Position numbers and translations under genes: made by a program
Assembly: GCA_035048495.1 (NCBI GenBank)
Contig: JASUTR010000031.1
Location: 606,001-670,000, forward strand
Direction of reading: 5' to 3'
DNA length: 64,000 bases
Source of the DNA: Euptelea pleiosperma
Lineage: Eukaryota > Streptophyta > Magnoliopsida > Ranunculales > Eupteleaceae
Shown: in pieces, positions 27,901 through 35,723 of the stretch
Layout: every line of letters begins with the position of its first letter
Numbering within the stretch: position 1 is the stretch's first letter
Notes under the pieces: generated by a model
Told to the model about the DNA's origin: nothing
The model's input: the letters and a program-made list of their open reading frames with translations, nothing else
Database searches by the model: none

Positions 27901-30900
27901 TTCAAATGTGTTTCAACAATTCTAATAGAAGATATTGAGTCAAATTACGAGGTCCGGTTGAGAACAAGTCACTAGTTACAGGCTTAGGAATGTAACGCCC
28001 AAACTAAGTCCAATTAGAGTCATTGATGCACGAATGGAGCAAACTTGTTTCGACTGTCCCGAATCTGGTTCCAATACTTCAAATGTGTTTAAACAATTGT
28101 AATAGAAAATATAGAGTCAAATTACGAGATCCGGTTGAGAACAAGTCACTAGTTATAGGCTTAGGAATGTAACACACAAACTAAGTGCAATTAGAGACAT
28201 TGACGCACGGATGGAGCAAACTTATTTCGACCATCATGAATCTTGTTCCAAAACTTCAAATGTGTTTAAACAATTGTAATAGAAGAGATTGAGTCAAATT
28301 ACCAGGTTCGGTTGTGAAAAAATCACTTGTTATAAGCTTAGGAATGTAACGCACAAACTAAGTCCAATTTGAGTTATTGACGCACGGATGGGGCAAACTT
28401 GTTTCGACAGTCCCGAATCTTGTTCCAACACTTCAAATGTCTTAAAACAATTGTAATAGAAGATATTGAGTCAAATTACGAGGTCCGGTTGAGAACAAGT
28501 CACTAGTTACAGGCTTCGGAATGTAACGCACAAATTAAGTCCAATTAGAGTCATTGACGCACGAATGGAGCAAACTTGTTTCGACTCTCCCGAATCTTGT
28601 TCCAACACTTCAAATATGTTTAAACAATTATAATGGAAGAGATTGAGTCAAATTACGTGGTCCGGTTGGGAAAAAGTCACTTGTTATATGCTTAGGAATG
28701 TAACACACAAACTGAGTCCAATTAGAGTCATTGACGCACGGATGGGGCAAACTTGTTACGACAGTCCCGAATCTTGTTCCAAGACTTCAAATATGTTTAA
28801 ACAATTACAATGGAAGAGGTTGAGTCAAATTACGTGATCCGGTTGGGAACAAGTCACTAGTTATAGGCTTAGGAATGTAACACACAAACTGAGTCCAATT
28901 AGAGACATTGACGCACGGATGGAGCAAACTTGTTTCTACTGTCCCGAATCTTGTTCCAAGACTTCAAATGTGTTTAAACAATTGTAATGGAAGAGATTGA
29001 GTCAAATTACGTGGTCCGGTTGCGAAAAAGTCACTTGTTATAAGCTTAGGAATGTAACGCACAAACTGAGTCCAATTAGAGTCATTGGCGCACGGATGGG
29101 GCAAACTTGTTTCGACAGTTCTGAATCTTGTTTCTACAATTCAAATGTGTTTCAACAATTCTAATAGAAGATATTGAGTCAAATTACGAGGTCCGGTTGA
29201 GAACAAGTCACTAGTTATAGGCTTAGGAATGTAACGCCCAAACTAAGTCCAATTAGAGTCATTGATGCACGAATGGAGCAAACTTGTTTCGACTGTCCCG
29301 AATCTGGTTCCAATACTTCAAATGTGTTTAAACAATTGTAATAGAAAATATAGAGTCAAATTACGAGATCCGGTTGAGAACAAGTCACTAGTTATAGGCT
29401 TAGGAATGTAACACACAAACTAAGTGCAATTAGAGACATTGACGCACGGATGGAGCAAACTTATTTCGACCATCATGAATCTTGTTCCAAAACTTCAAAT
29501 GTGTTTAAACAATTGTAATAGAAGAGATTGAGTCAAATTACCAGGTTCGGTTGTGAAAAAATCACTTGTTATAAGCTTAGGAATGTAACGCACAAACTAA
29601 GTCCAATTTGAGTTATTGACGCACGGATGGGGCAAACTTGTTTCGACAGTCCCGAATCTTGTTCCAACACTTCAAATGTCTTAAAACAATTGTAATAGAA
29701 GATATTGAGTCAAATTACGAGGTCCGGTTGAGAACAAGTCACTAGTTACAGGCTTCGGAATGTAACGCACAAATTAAGTCCAATTAGAGTCATTGACGCA
29801 CGAATGGACCAAACTTGTTTCGACTCTCCCGAATCTTGTTCCAACACTTCAAATATGTTTAAACAATTATAATGGAAGAGATTGAGTCAAATTACGTGGT
29901 CCGGTTGGGAAAAAGTCACTTGTTATATGCTTAGGAATGTAACACACAAACTGAGTCCAATTAGAGTCATTGACGCACGGATGGGGCAAACTTGTTACGA
30001 CAGTCCCGAATCTTGTTCCAAGACTTCAAATATGTTTAAACAATTACAATGGAAGAGGTTGAGTCAAATTACGTGATCCGGTTGGGAACAAGTCACTAGT
30101 TATAGGCTTAGGAATGTAACACACAAACTGAGTCCAATTAGAGACATTGACGCACGGATGGAGCAAACTTGTTTCTACTGTCCCGAATCTTGTTCCAAGA
30201 CTTCAAATGTGTTTAAACAATTGTAATGGAAGAGATTGAGTCAAATTACGTGGTCCGGTTGCGAAAAAGTCACTTGTTATAAGCTTAGGAATGTAACGCA
30301 CAAACTGAGTCCAATTAGAGTCATTGGCGCACGGATGGGGCAAACTTGTTTCGACAGTTCTGAATCTTGTTTCTACAATTCAAATGTGTTTCAACAATTC
30401 TAATAGAAGATATTGAGTCAAATTACGAGGTCCGGTTGAGAACAAGTCACTAGTTATAGGCTTAGGAATGTAACGCCCAAACTAAGTCCAATTAGAGTCA
30501 TTGATGCACGAATGGAGCAAACTTGTTTCGACTGTCCCGAATCTGGTTCCAATACTTCAAATGTGTTTAAACAATTGTAATAGAAAATATAGAGTCAAAT
30601 TACGAGATCCGGTTGAGAACAAGTCACTAGTTATAGGCTTAGGAATGTAACACACAAACTAAGTGCAATTAGAGACATTGACGCACGGATGGAGCAAATT
30701 TATTTCGACCATCATGAATCTTGTTCCAAAACTTCAAATGTGTTAAAACAATTGTAATAGAAGAGATTGAGTCAAATTACCAGGTTCGGTTGTGAAAAAA
30801 TCACTTGTTATAAGCTTAGGAATGTAACGCACAAACTAAGTCCAATTTGAGTTATTGACGCACGGATGGGGCAAACTTGTTTCGACAGTCCCGAATCTTG

Positions 30901-31122
30901 TTCCAACACTTCAAATCTCTTAAAACAATTGTAATAGAAGATATTGAGTCAAATTATGAGGTCCGATTGAGAACAAGTCACTAGTTACAGGCTTCGGAAT
31001 GTAACGCACAAATTAAGTCCAATTAGAGTCATTGACGCACGAATGGAGCAAACTTGTTTCGACTGTCCCGAATCTTGTTCCAACACTTCAAATATGTTTA
31101 AACAATTATAATGGAAGAGATT
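24970..31122. repeat. Five consecutive regular seven-monomer HOR units
   Basis: Type-1 monomers start at 24970, 26188, 27406, 28645, 29884 and 31123. The units are 1,218, 1,218, 1,239, 1,239 and 1,239 bp. The first two end in the 156-bp form of type 7 and the last three contain only 177-bp monomers. The last three also share private variants such as GACTCTCCCGAATC, seen in two of them. This is the most homogeneous part of the array. Confidence 0.95.
29884..31122. repeat. Reference 1,239-bp HOR unit (monomer types 1-7)
   Basis: Monomers are 29884-30060 (type 1, CGTGGTCCGGTTGGGAAAAAG), 30061-30237 (type 2, CGTGATCCGGTTGGGAACAAG), 30238-30414 (type 3, GGTTGCGAAAAAG and TTCTACAATTC), 30415-30591 (type 4, ACGCCCAAAC), 30592-30768 (type 5, CGACCATCATGAATC), 30769-30945 (type 6, ACCAGGTTCGGTTGTG) and 30946-31122 (type 7, GTTACAGGCTTCGG). 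The same order repeats through the array. Confidence 0.93.
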
Positions 31123-31217
31123 GAGTCAAATTACGTGGTCCGGTTGGGAAAAAGTCACTTGTTATATGCTTAGGAATGTAACCCACAAACTGAGTCCAAT
31201 TAGAGTCATTGACGCAC
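31123..31217. repeat. Truncated last satellite monomer at the retrotransposon junction
   Basis: A type-1 monomer is cut after GAGTCATTGACGCAC. The next base begins the terminal TG of an LTR at 31218. The missing part of this monomer is not found to the right within the window. Confidence 0.95.
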
Positions 31218-31326
31218 TGAAAGTAGGTTTTTTCCGCGTCGTTGGTTTCGGAAATCCTAGATCTCAACAATATTTGTAATTATCCGATTCTTTTTCACTC
31301 AAATCCTGCAAAAATCACAGGGTTGT

Positions 31327-31359
31327 ACAGTGGCTCGTGTCGGATGTCGATCCGCACTC
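31327..31359 (-). promoter_or_regulatory. 33-bp U5 island conserved between divergent LTRs (element 1 3' LTR)
   Basis: This stretch is identical to 51973-52005 in the element 2 5' LTR although the surrounding LTR differs at many positions. It contains CGGAT-CGAC-ATCCG, a 5-bp stem with a 4-base loop. Position near the end of the LTR puts it in U5 and hence in the RNA leader. A role in packaging or reverse transcription is only a guess. Confidence 0.6.
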
Positions 31360-31797
31360 GGGGTTAGTTTGCGTAATTCAACGACATGAAATGACGGATT
31401 TTTATCAAGAAAACATGGAGAGGTGAGAATGGTGATGGATTTAAAACATTCTTAGTGATTTTTAGAGAGAGAAATTACCACAAATAATCAAAAACACAAA
31501 AGTAAACTAACAAATGCAAAAATAATAATTTTATTCATCCTCAATGAGTCTTACAAAATCAAACTAAATTCAAAAATTAACCTAGAAAACCATAAAAATT
31601 AGAGAGAGAAATGAGAAAATGTAGAGAGAGAAACATCGAAGAAGGCTATCCTAGAGAGAGAAAATATGGGGGAGAGAGAAAGTGGAGAGATCTAGAGAGA
31701 GAAGAGAACTCTTACCTTGGAGTGGAGACGAATCAGCAAGGATGGGCAGCAACTAAAGACAAGAAGCTTTACCTCTTCCCACCTTCATTCTTCTTTA

Positions 31798-31827
31798 CTC
31801 TTTTTTTTTTTTTTTTTTTTTTTTTTT
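31798..31827. repeat. Poly-T tract in element 1 3' LTR
   Basis: A run of about 28 T at the 3' LTR. The equivalent site in the other LTR (about 43788-43817) lacks the following CTGG and is 6 bp shorter overall. Homopolymer length here is prone to slippage and to sequencing error. Confidence 0.85.
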
Positions 31828-32529
31828 CTGGTTTTATTTTCTTGAGAAGATGAATATCAAGGAAGGAAAGAACGGTTTCAAGAGGTGGAGTGTGTCAAGG
31901 GGGGAAGATGGAACGTGAATCCAGCCATGGGGAGTGACGGCTTGGGCTTTTGTGAGAAGATGGAATGGGCGTGGAGGAGATGAGAACGTGGGAGTGTGAG
32001 TGGGAGACGTTGGTGATGGTTCCGGCAGAGGTGAGTTGCAGTGTTGAAGATGGAGTGCAGATTCCGGCGAGCTTCTCGCCGGAATCAATGGCAAGAGGCG
32101 GTGAAATAGGTGCAGGCCATTGGATCTTGCCGATCTGATTTGTAGGGTCAAGGAGAAGGGAACCACGAGATGCTGGTTTGATAGGAATGAACCAGCAACA
32201 AGAGGTGACGTTGCTTTGGAGTTGGCTGACCGGAGTTGTAGACTGCAACTCCGGTAATAGAAAAGATGAAGAAGGACAAGCGGTGATGAGTGCAAATGTG
32301 CTGCTCTTTGGCACGTCTGTGTTTGTGTAAACCAGACCGTGATGAGCAAGAGCTGGGAAGGCAAATGGTGTTGCTCGTGGGGAGCAATAGGTAGTGGCTG
32401 GTGAGTTTCAGCAAGAAGAGAGAACTCTCTCCTTCAAGGAAAACGTGGAGCAATGGTGGAGGTAGCAACGGCCTGGTGGTGTGGGCGTAATGGCAGCAAG
32501 AAGAAGGAATTCTTCTTATTCCAAAACGT

Positions 32530-32543
32530 GGGGGGGGGGGGGG
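32530..32543. repeat. Poly-G tract in element 1 3' LTR
   Basis: Fourteen G on the plus strand, against 20 in the 5' LTR (44512-44531). In element orientation it is a C run 24-37 bp downstream of the TATA box, close to where transcription would start. Confidence 0.85.
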
Positions 32544-32566
32544 TCTAGGGTTTGATATCTCCACCC

Positions 32567-32574
32567 TTTATATA
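32567..32574 (-). promoter_or_regulatory. Putative TATA box of element 1 LTR (3' copy)
   Basis: In element orientation the sequence reads CCATATATAAAGGGTGG, a good plant TATA match. It would place the U3/R boundary about 30 bp downstream, near the C-tract. The same box in the 5' LTR (44555-44562) would drive the genomic RNA. Confidence 0.65.
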
Positions 32575-32626
32575 TGGGAACCACGGTTTCTATTTCTTTA
32601 AAGCTCATTTTCCATCTTTTGGTAGG

Positions 32627-32812
32627 AACCGTGGGTTCCTACATTAGAAACCCACGGTTTCTTAAAAATCTTTTGATTCTCCTTCATTTTTTTGGTAAAA
32701 TCGTGGGTTCCCAGATTAGAATCCCACGATTTTTAAAAATTCTTTTCCACAAAATATCTTTTTCTAGAAAACCTTTGTATATAACCGTGGGTTCCTAACT
32801 TAGAAACCCACG
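32627..32812. promoter_or_regulatory. Three tandem dyads upstream of the TATA box, 3' LTR copy
   Basis: Dyad 1 has an 11-bp perfect stem, AACCGTGGGTT at 32627-32637 pairing with 32649-32659. Dyad 2 has an 11-bp perfect stem, AAAATCGTGGG at 32697-32707 pairing with 32723-32733. Dyad 3 has an 8-bp stem, CGTGGGTT at 32786-32793 pairing with 32805-32812. A fourth half-site, AACCACGGTTT, lies at 32579-32589 beside the TATA box. All share a CGTGGG core, which suggests repeated binding sites in U3 rather than chance. No comparable set is visible in element 2. Confidence 0.6.
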
Positions 32813-32987
32813 TTTCTAAAATGTAAATACCTCCATTTTTTGAAAAGATTGAGTCAAAAAATTCCTTTTTGAAAAATGTTTGATTTTTAAAAATTCTTTT
32901 CAAAATTCTCTTCTTTCCTTCTTTAGCAGCCATTTCCAGTCCATGTTGGGTATGTGGGTCCCACTGGATGGCTGGGCCATGGGTAAT

Positions 32988-32999
32988 GGGCCCGGGCCC
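32988..32999. promoter_or_regulatory. 12-bp palindrome GGGCCCGGGCCC in a TGGGCC-rich patch
   Basis: A perfect palindrome in U3, preceded by TGGGCCATGGG. TGGGCC/GGGCCC elements resemble plant site II motifs bound by TCP factors (family knowledge). The second copy is at 44976-44987. Confidence 0.5.
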
Positions 33000-33285
33000 G
33001 CACTTCATCTTGGCTTAGGCCCATAGGATTGAACATGAAGTGATGAGGGCCATTGGATTTATGAGATGGTAAAATGGATGATTGGGGACTGACTGAGCGA
33101 TCGCATGGTAGAGATGGACGGTGATGATCGAGTAATGGAAATTGGCCAAGGTAGGCCATAGAATTGAGTGATTGAGGGAGGGGAGAGGATCGGATGATGT
33201 GGATTCAAGAGTAGAGAGAGAATGATGGTTTGGAGAGAGAGAGGAGAGAAGAGAGAGAAATATTACAAAATAAAGAGAAAAATGA

Positions 33286-33357
33286 TAGTATAGGGGCTTG
33301 AACCTTGGTCTTTGACTTGGTCTTCTGCATGCTTTACCAATTGAGCAAGTCCTCATC
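33286..33357 (-). other. tRNA-like segment with A and B boxes, element 1 3' LTR
   Basis: On the minus strand an A-box-like TTGCTCAATTGG (33348-33337) and a B-box GGTTCAAGCCCC (33304-33293) start 44 bp apart, the spacing in a true tRNA gene. The B box fits the GWTCRANNC consensus. The segment from GCTC to CCCC is 54 nt, the same as in a lysine-type plant tRNA by memory. The anticodon stem is not convincing, so it is a tRNA-derived relic or an internal pol III-like promoter rather than a working tRNA. Confidence 0.55.
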
Positions 33358-33622
33358 TTGTGTTAGTTGATAAGCTTTAATCTCCTTAGTCTCTTCTTTG
33401 AGGGCTTGCCTCTCCTTCTCTCTTAATCTTCTCTCAGGCTTTTCCGACTCTCTGGCTCTCCCGTCTTTGGCCTACATCTTTTTGTCCAAGTCCACTGGCT
33501 CTTTATGCTTTGATTAAAGGCATTGTAGGTTGATTGTGGGCCCACCAGTCTTGAGAACCGTCTGATCGGGTTTCCTGCGACAAAAGAAGCGCGTAATGAG
33601 ACTCAATCAGAACGGCTTTATA

Positions 33623-33684
33623 TCTAGACTTCCAAAAATGTGTTTAATGCATGCAAATATACCATTTCGTCCAGAAAAGTGTGT
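33623..33684 (-). promoter_or_regulatory. 62-bp U3 island conserved between divergent LTRs, element 1 3' LTR
   Basis: Identical by eye to 49259-49320 in element 2 while the flanks differ at many sites. It contains TTTGCATGCATTAA with the palindrome TGCATGCA, which includes the CATGCA (RY) core known from plant promoters. Conservation suggests a functional U3 or recognition element. Confidence 0.6.
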
Positions 33685-33769
33685 TTTACGCAATGAGATA
33701 GACTCTTACGTAGAAAAGTGGATAATTAGAGCAGTTTTACGTAGGAGAGTGCGATAACGCTAACAGGAT

Positions 33770-33790
33770 AAGTGCTTAAAATAAGCACTT
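33770..33790. repeat. U3-terminal inverted repeat
   Basis: AAGTGCTT-AAAAT-AAGCACTT forms a perfect 8-bp stem 14 bp inside the LTR terminus. The copy in the other LTR is at 45758-45778. Element 2 has lost the symmetry. Confidence 0.7.
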
Positions 33791-33804
33791 TTGAGCGAAT
33801 ATCA

Positions 33805-33816
33805 CAACCCCCAACC
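33805..33816 (-). other. Element 1 polypurine tract (PPT)
   Basis: In element orientation GGTTGGGGGTTG abuts the TG of the 3' LTR. It should prime plus-strand DNA synthesis. It is G-rich and contains T, so it is not a pure purine run, but it is in the obligatory place and is the same in element 2 (61497-61508). Confidence 0.8.
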
Positions 33817-35394
33817 AGCATATTGCCAATCCTTGGCAATTAGTGCGAAATAAATGAGCTTAAAAGGGCTCTGCACATGCTGCACACTTTTTCATATTAG
33901 CTCCGGGAAAACACCGTTCGTCAAATCATTGAATGGATGCAAAAACAGTTACATGCTAGCGAAGAGTTAGAAAGTATTTGCAAGACTACAGACTGATAAT
34001 CATGACCCAGAATAGTCAGACTCTGCGTGTGTGTGTGCTCAACATTCTCATCATCCGACAGTAAAGATTTCTAGATCACCTCTAAGTTTTTATGCCTCGA
34101 CCTCAAATCTCACACGTTTAGCACTCAGAATAGAATCACACAAGAAGGGTTTTCTTCTTTTCTCTCAATTTATATGTGAGGAGATGTATTGATATATGAA
34201 AGCAAAGATCTCACATATGTATTATTTGAAGGAAGGACATCTTTAACAGAAGAAGATCTCATGATTGGAATACCACTTCACTCGGGAACGTTAGATCAAA
34301 CTCTATAGCTTCTCCTTCTCCAATCTCCACATTTTATGATCGTGCTATCCCAGAATCAAGTAGGACTTTCCTGGGTTGTAATGAGGCTTAGGTCAGGTGT
34401 AGAAAAATAAAGGTATACAGGATTTCAAAGATCTTGAGAGGATATTGCCATTTTCTTGAATTTTTCCTGCGACGTAACACCATTATCTGGTTCTTTTTCC
34501 TTTTTTTTTTTGTATTTTTCTCTTTTTCTTGATATTTCTGAGACTGCTCAATTTCTTTTCAGCTCTTCTTCATACTTTCTTTCTATATTTTGTTTTTGGC
34601 TTGAACCACTTTCTTTTCCTTTTGATTCTTCTTCTTTACTTTTCTTTTCACGGTACACCCACATCAGTTATTCTATTGTCCATCTCAAAATAAGGGTAGC
34701 CAGTCATGTTTCGTAGCTAGACTGGATTTTAGGTTGATGGGTTTACAAAAAAAAAAGGCTTTTATAGAATGGCTCAAGGGGTTTCTAGTGAAGTATAATT
34801 CAGGTGAGTAAAAAGGCTGAATGGTTCAGAAAAATGGCCTAAATCATTTTCTAAGGTTTGCACTATCATGTATACTGTCTTGACTAGATACAGAGAAGGT
34901 TCTGTCGTAGTAATCCAATTTTTGATGTCGTTCCGAGTTTTATGATCGAAGCAAAAGATAATGAGATCTCTCAACGAATATTGCGGGCATGAAGAACAGT
35001 GAGTCATCTTGTGACTCAGGATTAATGTATAACTCTCTGAAACGATTAAAGGCTCGAAAGCTCACTGGGTTAGGTCTCCACAATTATTCTCACAGGATCT
35101 CCAGAATTTCTAAACTTAGGGTGACTCTGATATTGATAGTGTACAATTGTGCCAAATCTGAGTTTTCAAACCTGCTGTAGTCATGCTTGAATTGACTCAA
35201 CGCTAACTTTAAACAAAAATTGACATCCTCAATACTGACTTAACGGAGGTTTTTAGCTAATCAAAGTCAGGGTATTTGACACATTTTTGAAATTCTAGAA
35301 AACTTTTGGAGAACATCGGAAATCACCCCAAAAACAAGAATTTTTTTTTTTTTTTTTTTTTTTATCAAAATGAAGACATGAGTTTTGGTAAATA

Positions 35395-35412
35395 CCCCAC
35401 CCCCAACCAAAA
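35395..35412 (-). other. Internal PPT-like tract 2 in element 1
   Basis: In element orientation TTTTGGTTGGGGGTGGGG, sharing GGTTGGGGGT with the terminal PPT. The element 2 counterpart is 59888-59902. Confidence 0.5.
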
Positions 35413-35670
35413 TACAGCACCGTCCTCGGTGCTCATGACCGGGACATAAAATGATGAAAAATCGGTGATGATGATGCAAAGGTTCAGGGAAGATGTTACC
35501 AAGTCGGTAGAAACTCGACAGTGTGTGATACCTGATGATCGGAAGAATGAATGTACCTGCATTTTTAAAGATATAACAATAATAACAAATGCATGAGACT
35601 CATGTACTCTAGGAATACCGGAATTGCCTTTCCGAAAGCGCTAAGTTTTACGTCTTCAGCCAGACACAAC

Positions 35671-35689
35671 GGGGGTGACAGGCACCCCC
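35671..35689 (-). other. G-rich tract and 7-bp hairpin just after the pol stop, element 1
   Basis: In element orientation CCAACTTGGTTGGGGGTG leads into GGGGGTG-CCTGT-CACCCCC, a perfect GC-rich stem with a 5-base loop about 35 bp past the stop codon. It also contains GGTTGGGGGT. The counterpart is 59610-59628. It could be an extra plus-strand priming site, an RNA 3' structure, or both. Confidence 0.6.
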
Positions 35690-35723
35690 AACCAAGTTGG
35701 AGCATAGGAGACTGAGTGGATCA

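Larger units (their letters stand above)
1..31217. repeat. 177-bp tandem satellite array with heptameric higher-order structure
   Basis: Head-to-tail monomers, each starting near the motif GAGTCAAATTAC, run from the window start to 31217. Boundaries at 172, 349, 526, 703 and 880 give a 177-bp period. From 172 to 31123 the span is 30,951 bp, which equals 177 monomers x 177 bp minus 18 x 21 bp, so the only net length change is one recurrent 21-bp deletion. Partial monomers lie at 1-171 and 31123-31217. Seven monomer types can be told apart by diagnostic positions and follow a fixed order. Length and AT-rich composition fit plant centromeric or pericentromeric satellites; which one cannot be decided from sequence. 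The array continues left of the window. Confidence 0.98.
31218..33804 (-). repeat. Element 1 3' LTR
   Basis: Bounded by TG at 31218 and CA at 33804. It matches 43206-45792 almost perfectly: I count about four substitutions plus two homopolymer-associated differences (a T-tract near 31800 and a G-tract near 32530) that cancel in length. The 2,587 bp hold a CT-rich leader-like part, a TATA box, dyads, a tRNA-like segment and conserved islands, listed separately. Several sense-strand frames of 110-176 codons are low-complexity and are not called as genes. Confidence 0.95.
33817..35723 (-). other. Element 1 non-coding 3' region between pol and PPT
   Basis: About 1.9 kb with no convincing gene. 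The longest sense frame is under 80 codons and none has a signal peptide plus membrane anchor as an env-like protein would. It includes T-rich runs (34497-34512 and 35341-35363) and two internal G-rich tracts related to the PPT. The inverted counterpart in element 2 is 59576-61496, similar along its length. Confidence 0.8.

Noticed and set aside
2549..30076. Recurrent short frames of 64-81 codons inside the satellite
   Set aside because: The monomer length 177 is a multiple of three, so any monomer without a stop keeps a frame. The predicted peptides are just translated repeats with no independent support.
1..31217. CRISPR-like array
   Set aside because: Units are 177 bp with no separate short repeats and unique spacers; it is a classical plant satellite.
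31834..32564. Frames of 138-176 codons in the element 1 LTRs (also 43816-44552)
   Set aside because: They overlap one another in different frames, are Ser/Pro/His-rich from CT-rich DNA, match nothing I recognise and lie in the presumed RNA leader.
33286..33357. Functional tRNA gene
   Set aside because: A and B boxes are well placed, but no convincing anticodon stem or acceptor pairing can be drawn, so it is listed only as tRNA-like.
33817..35723. Possible env-like gene, since some Athila elements have one after pol
   Set aside because: The region has no sense frame of useful length and no signal peptide or membrane segment pattern in either element.
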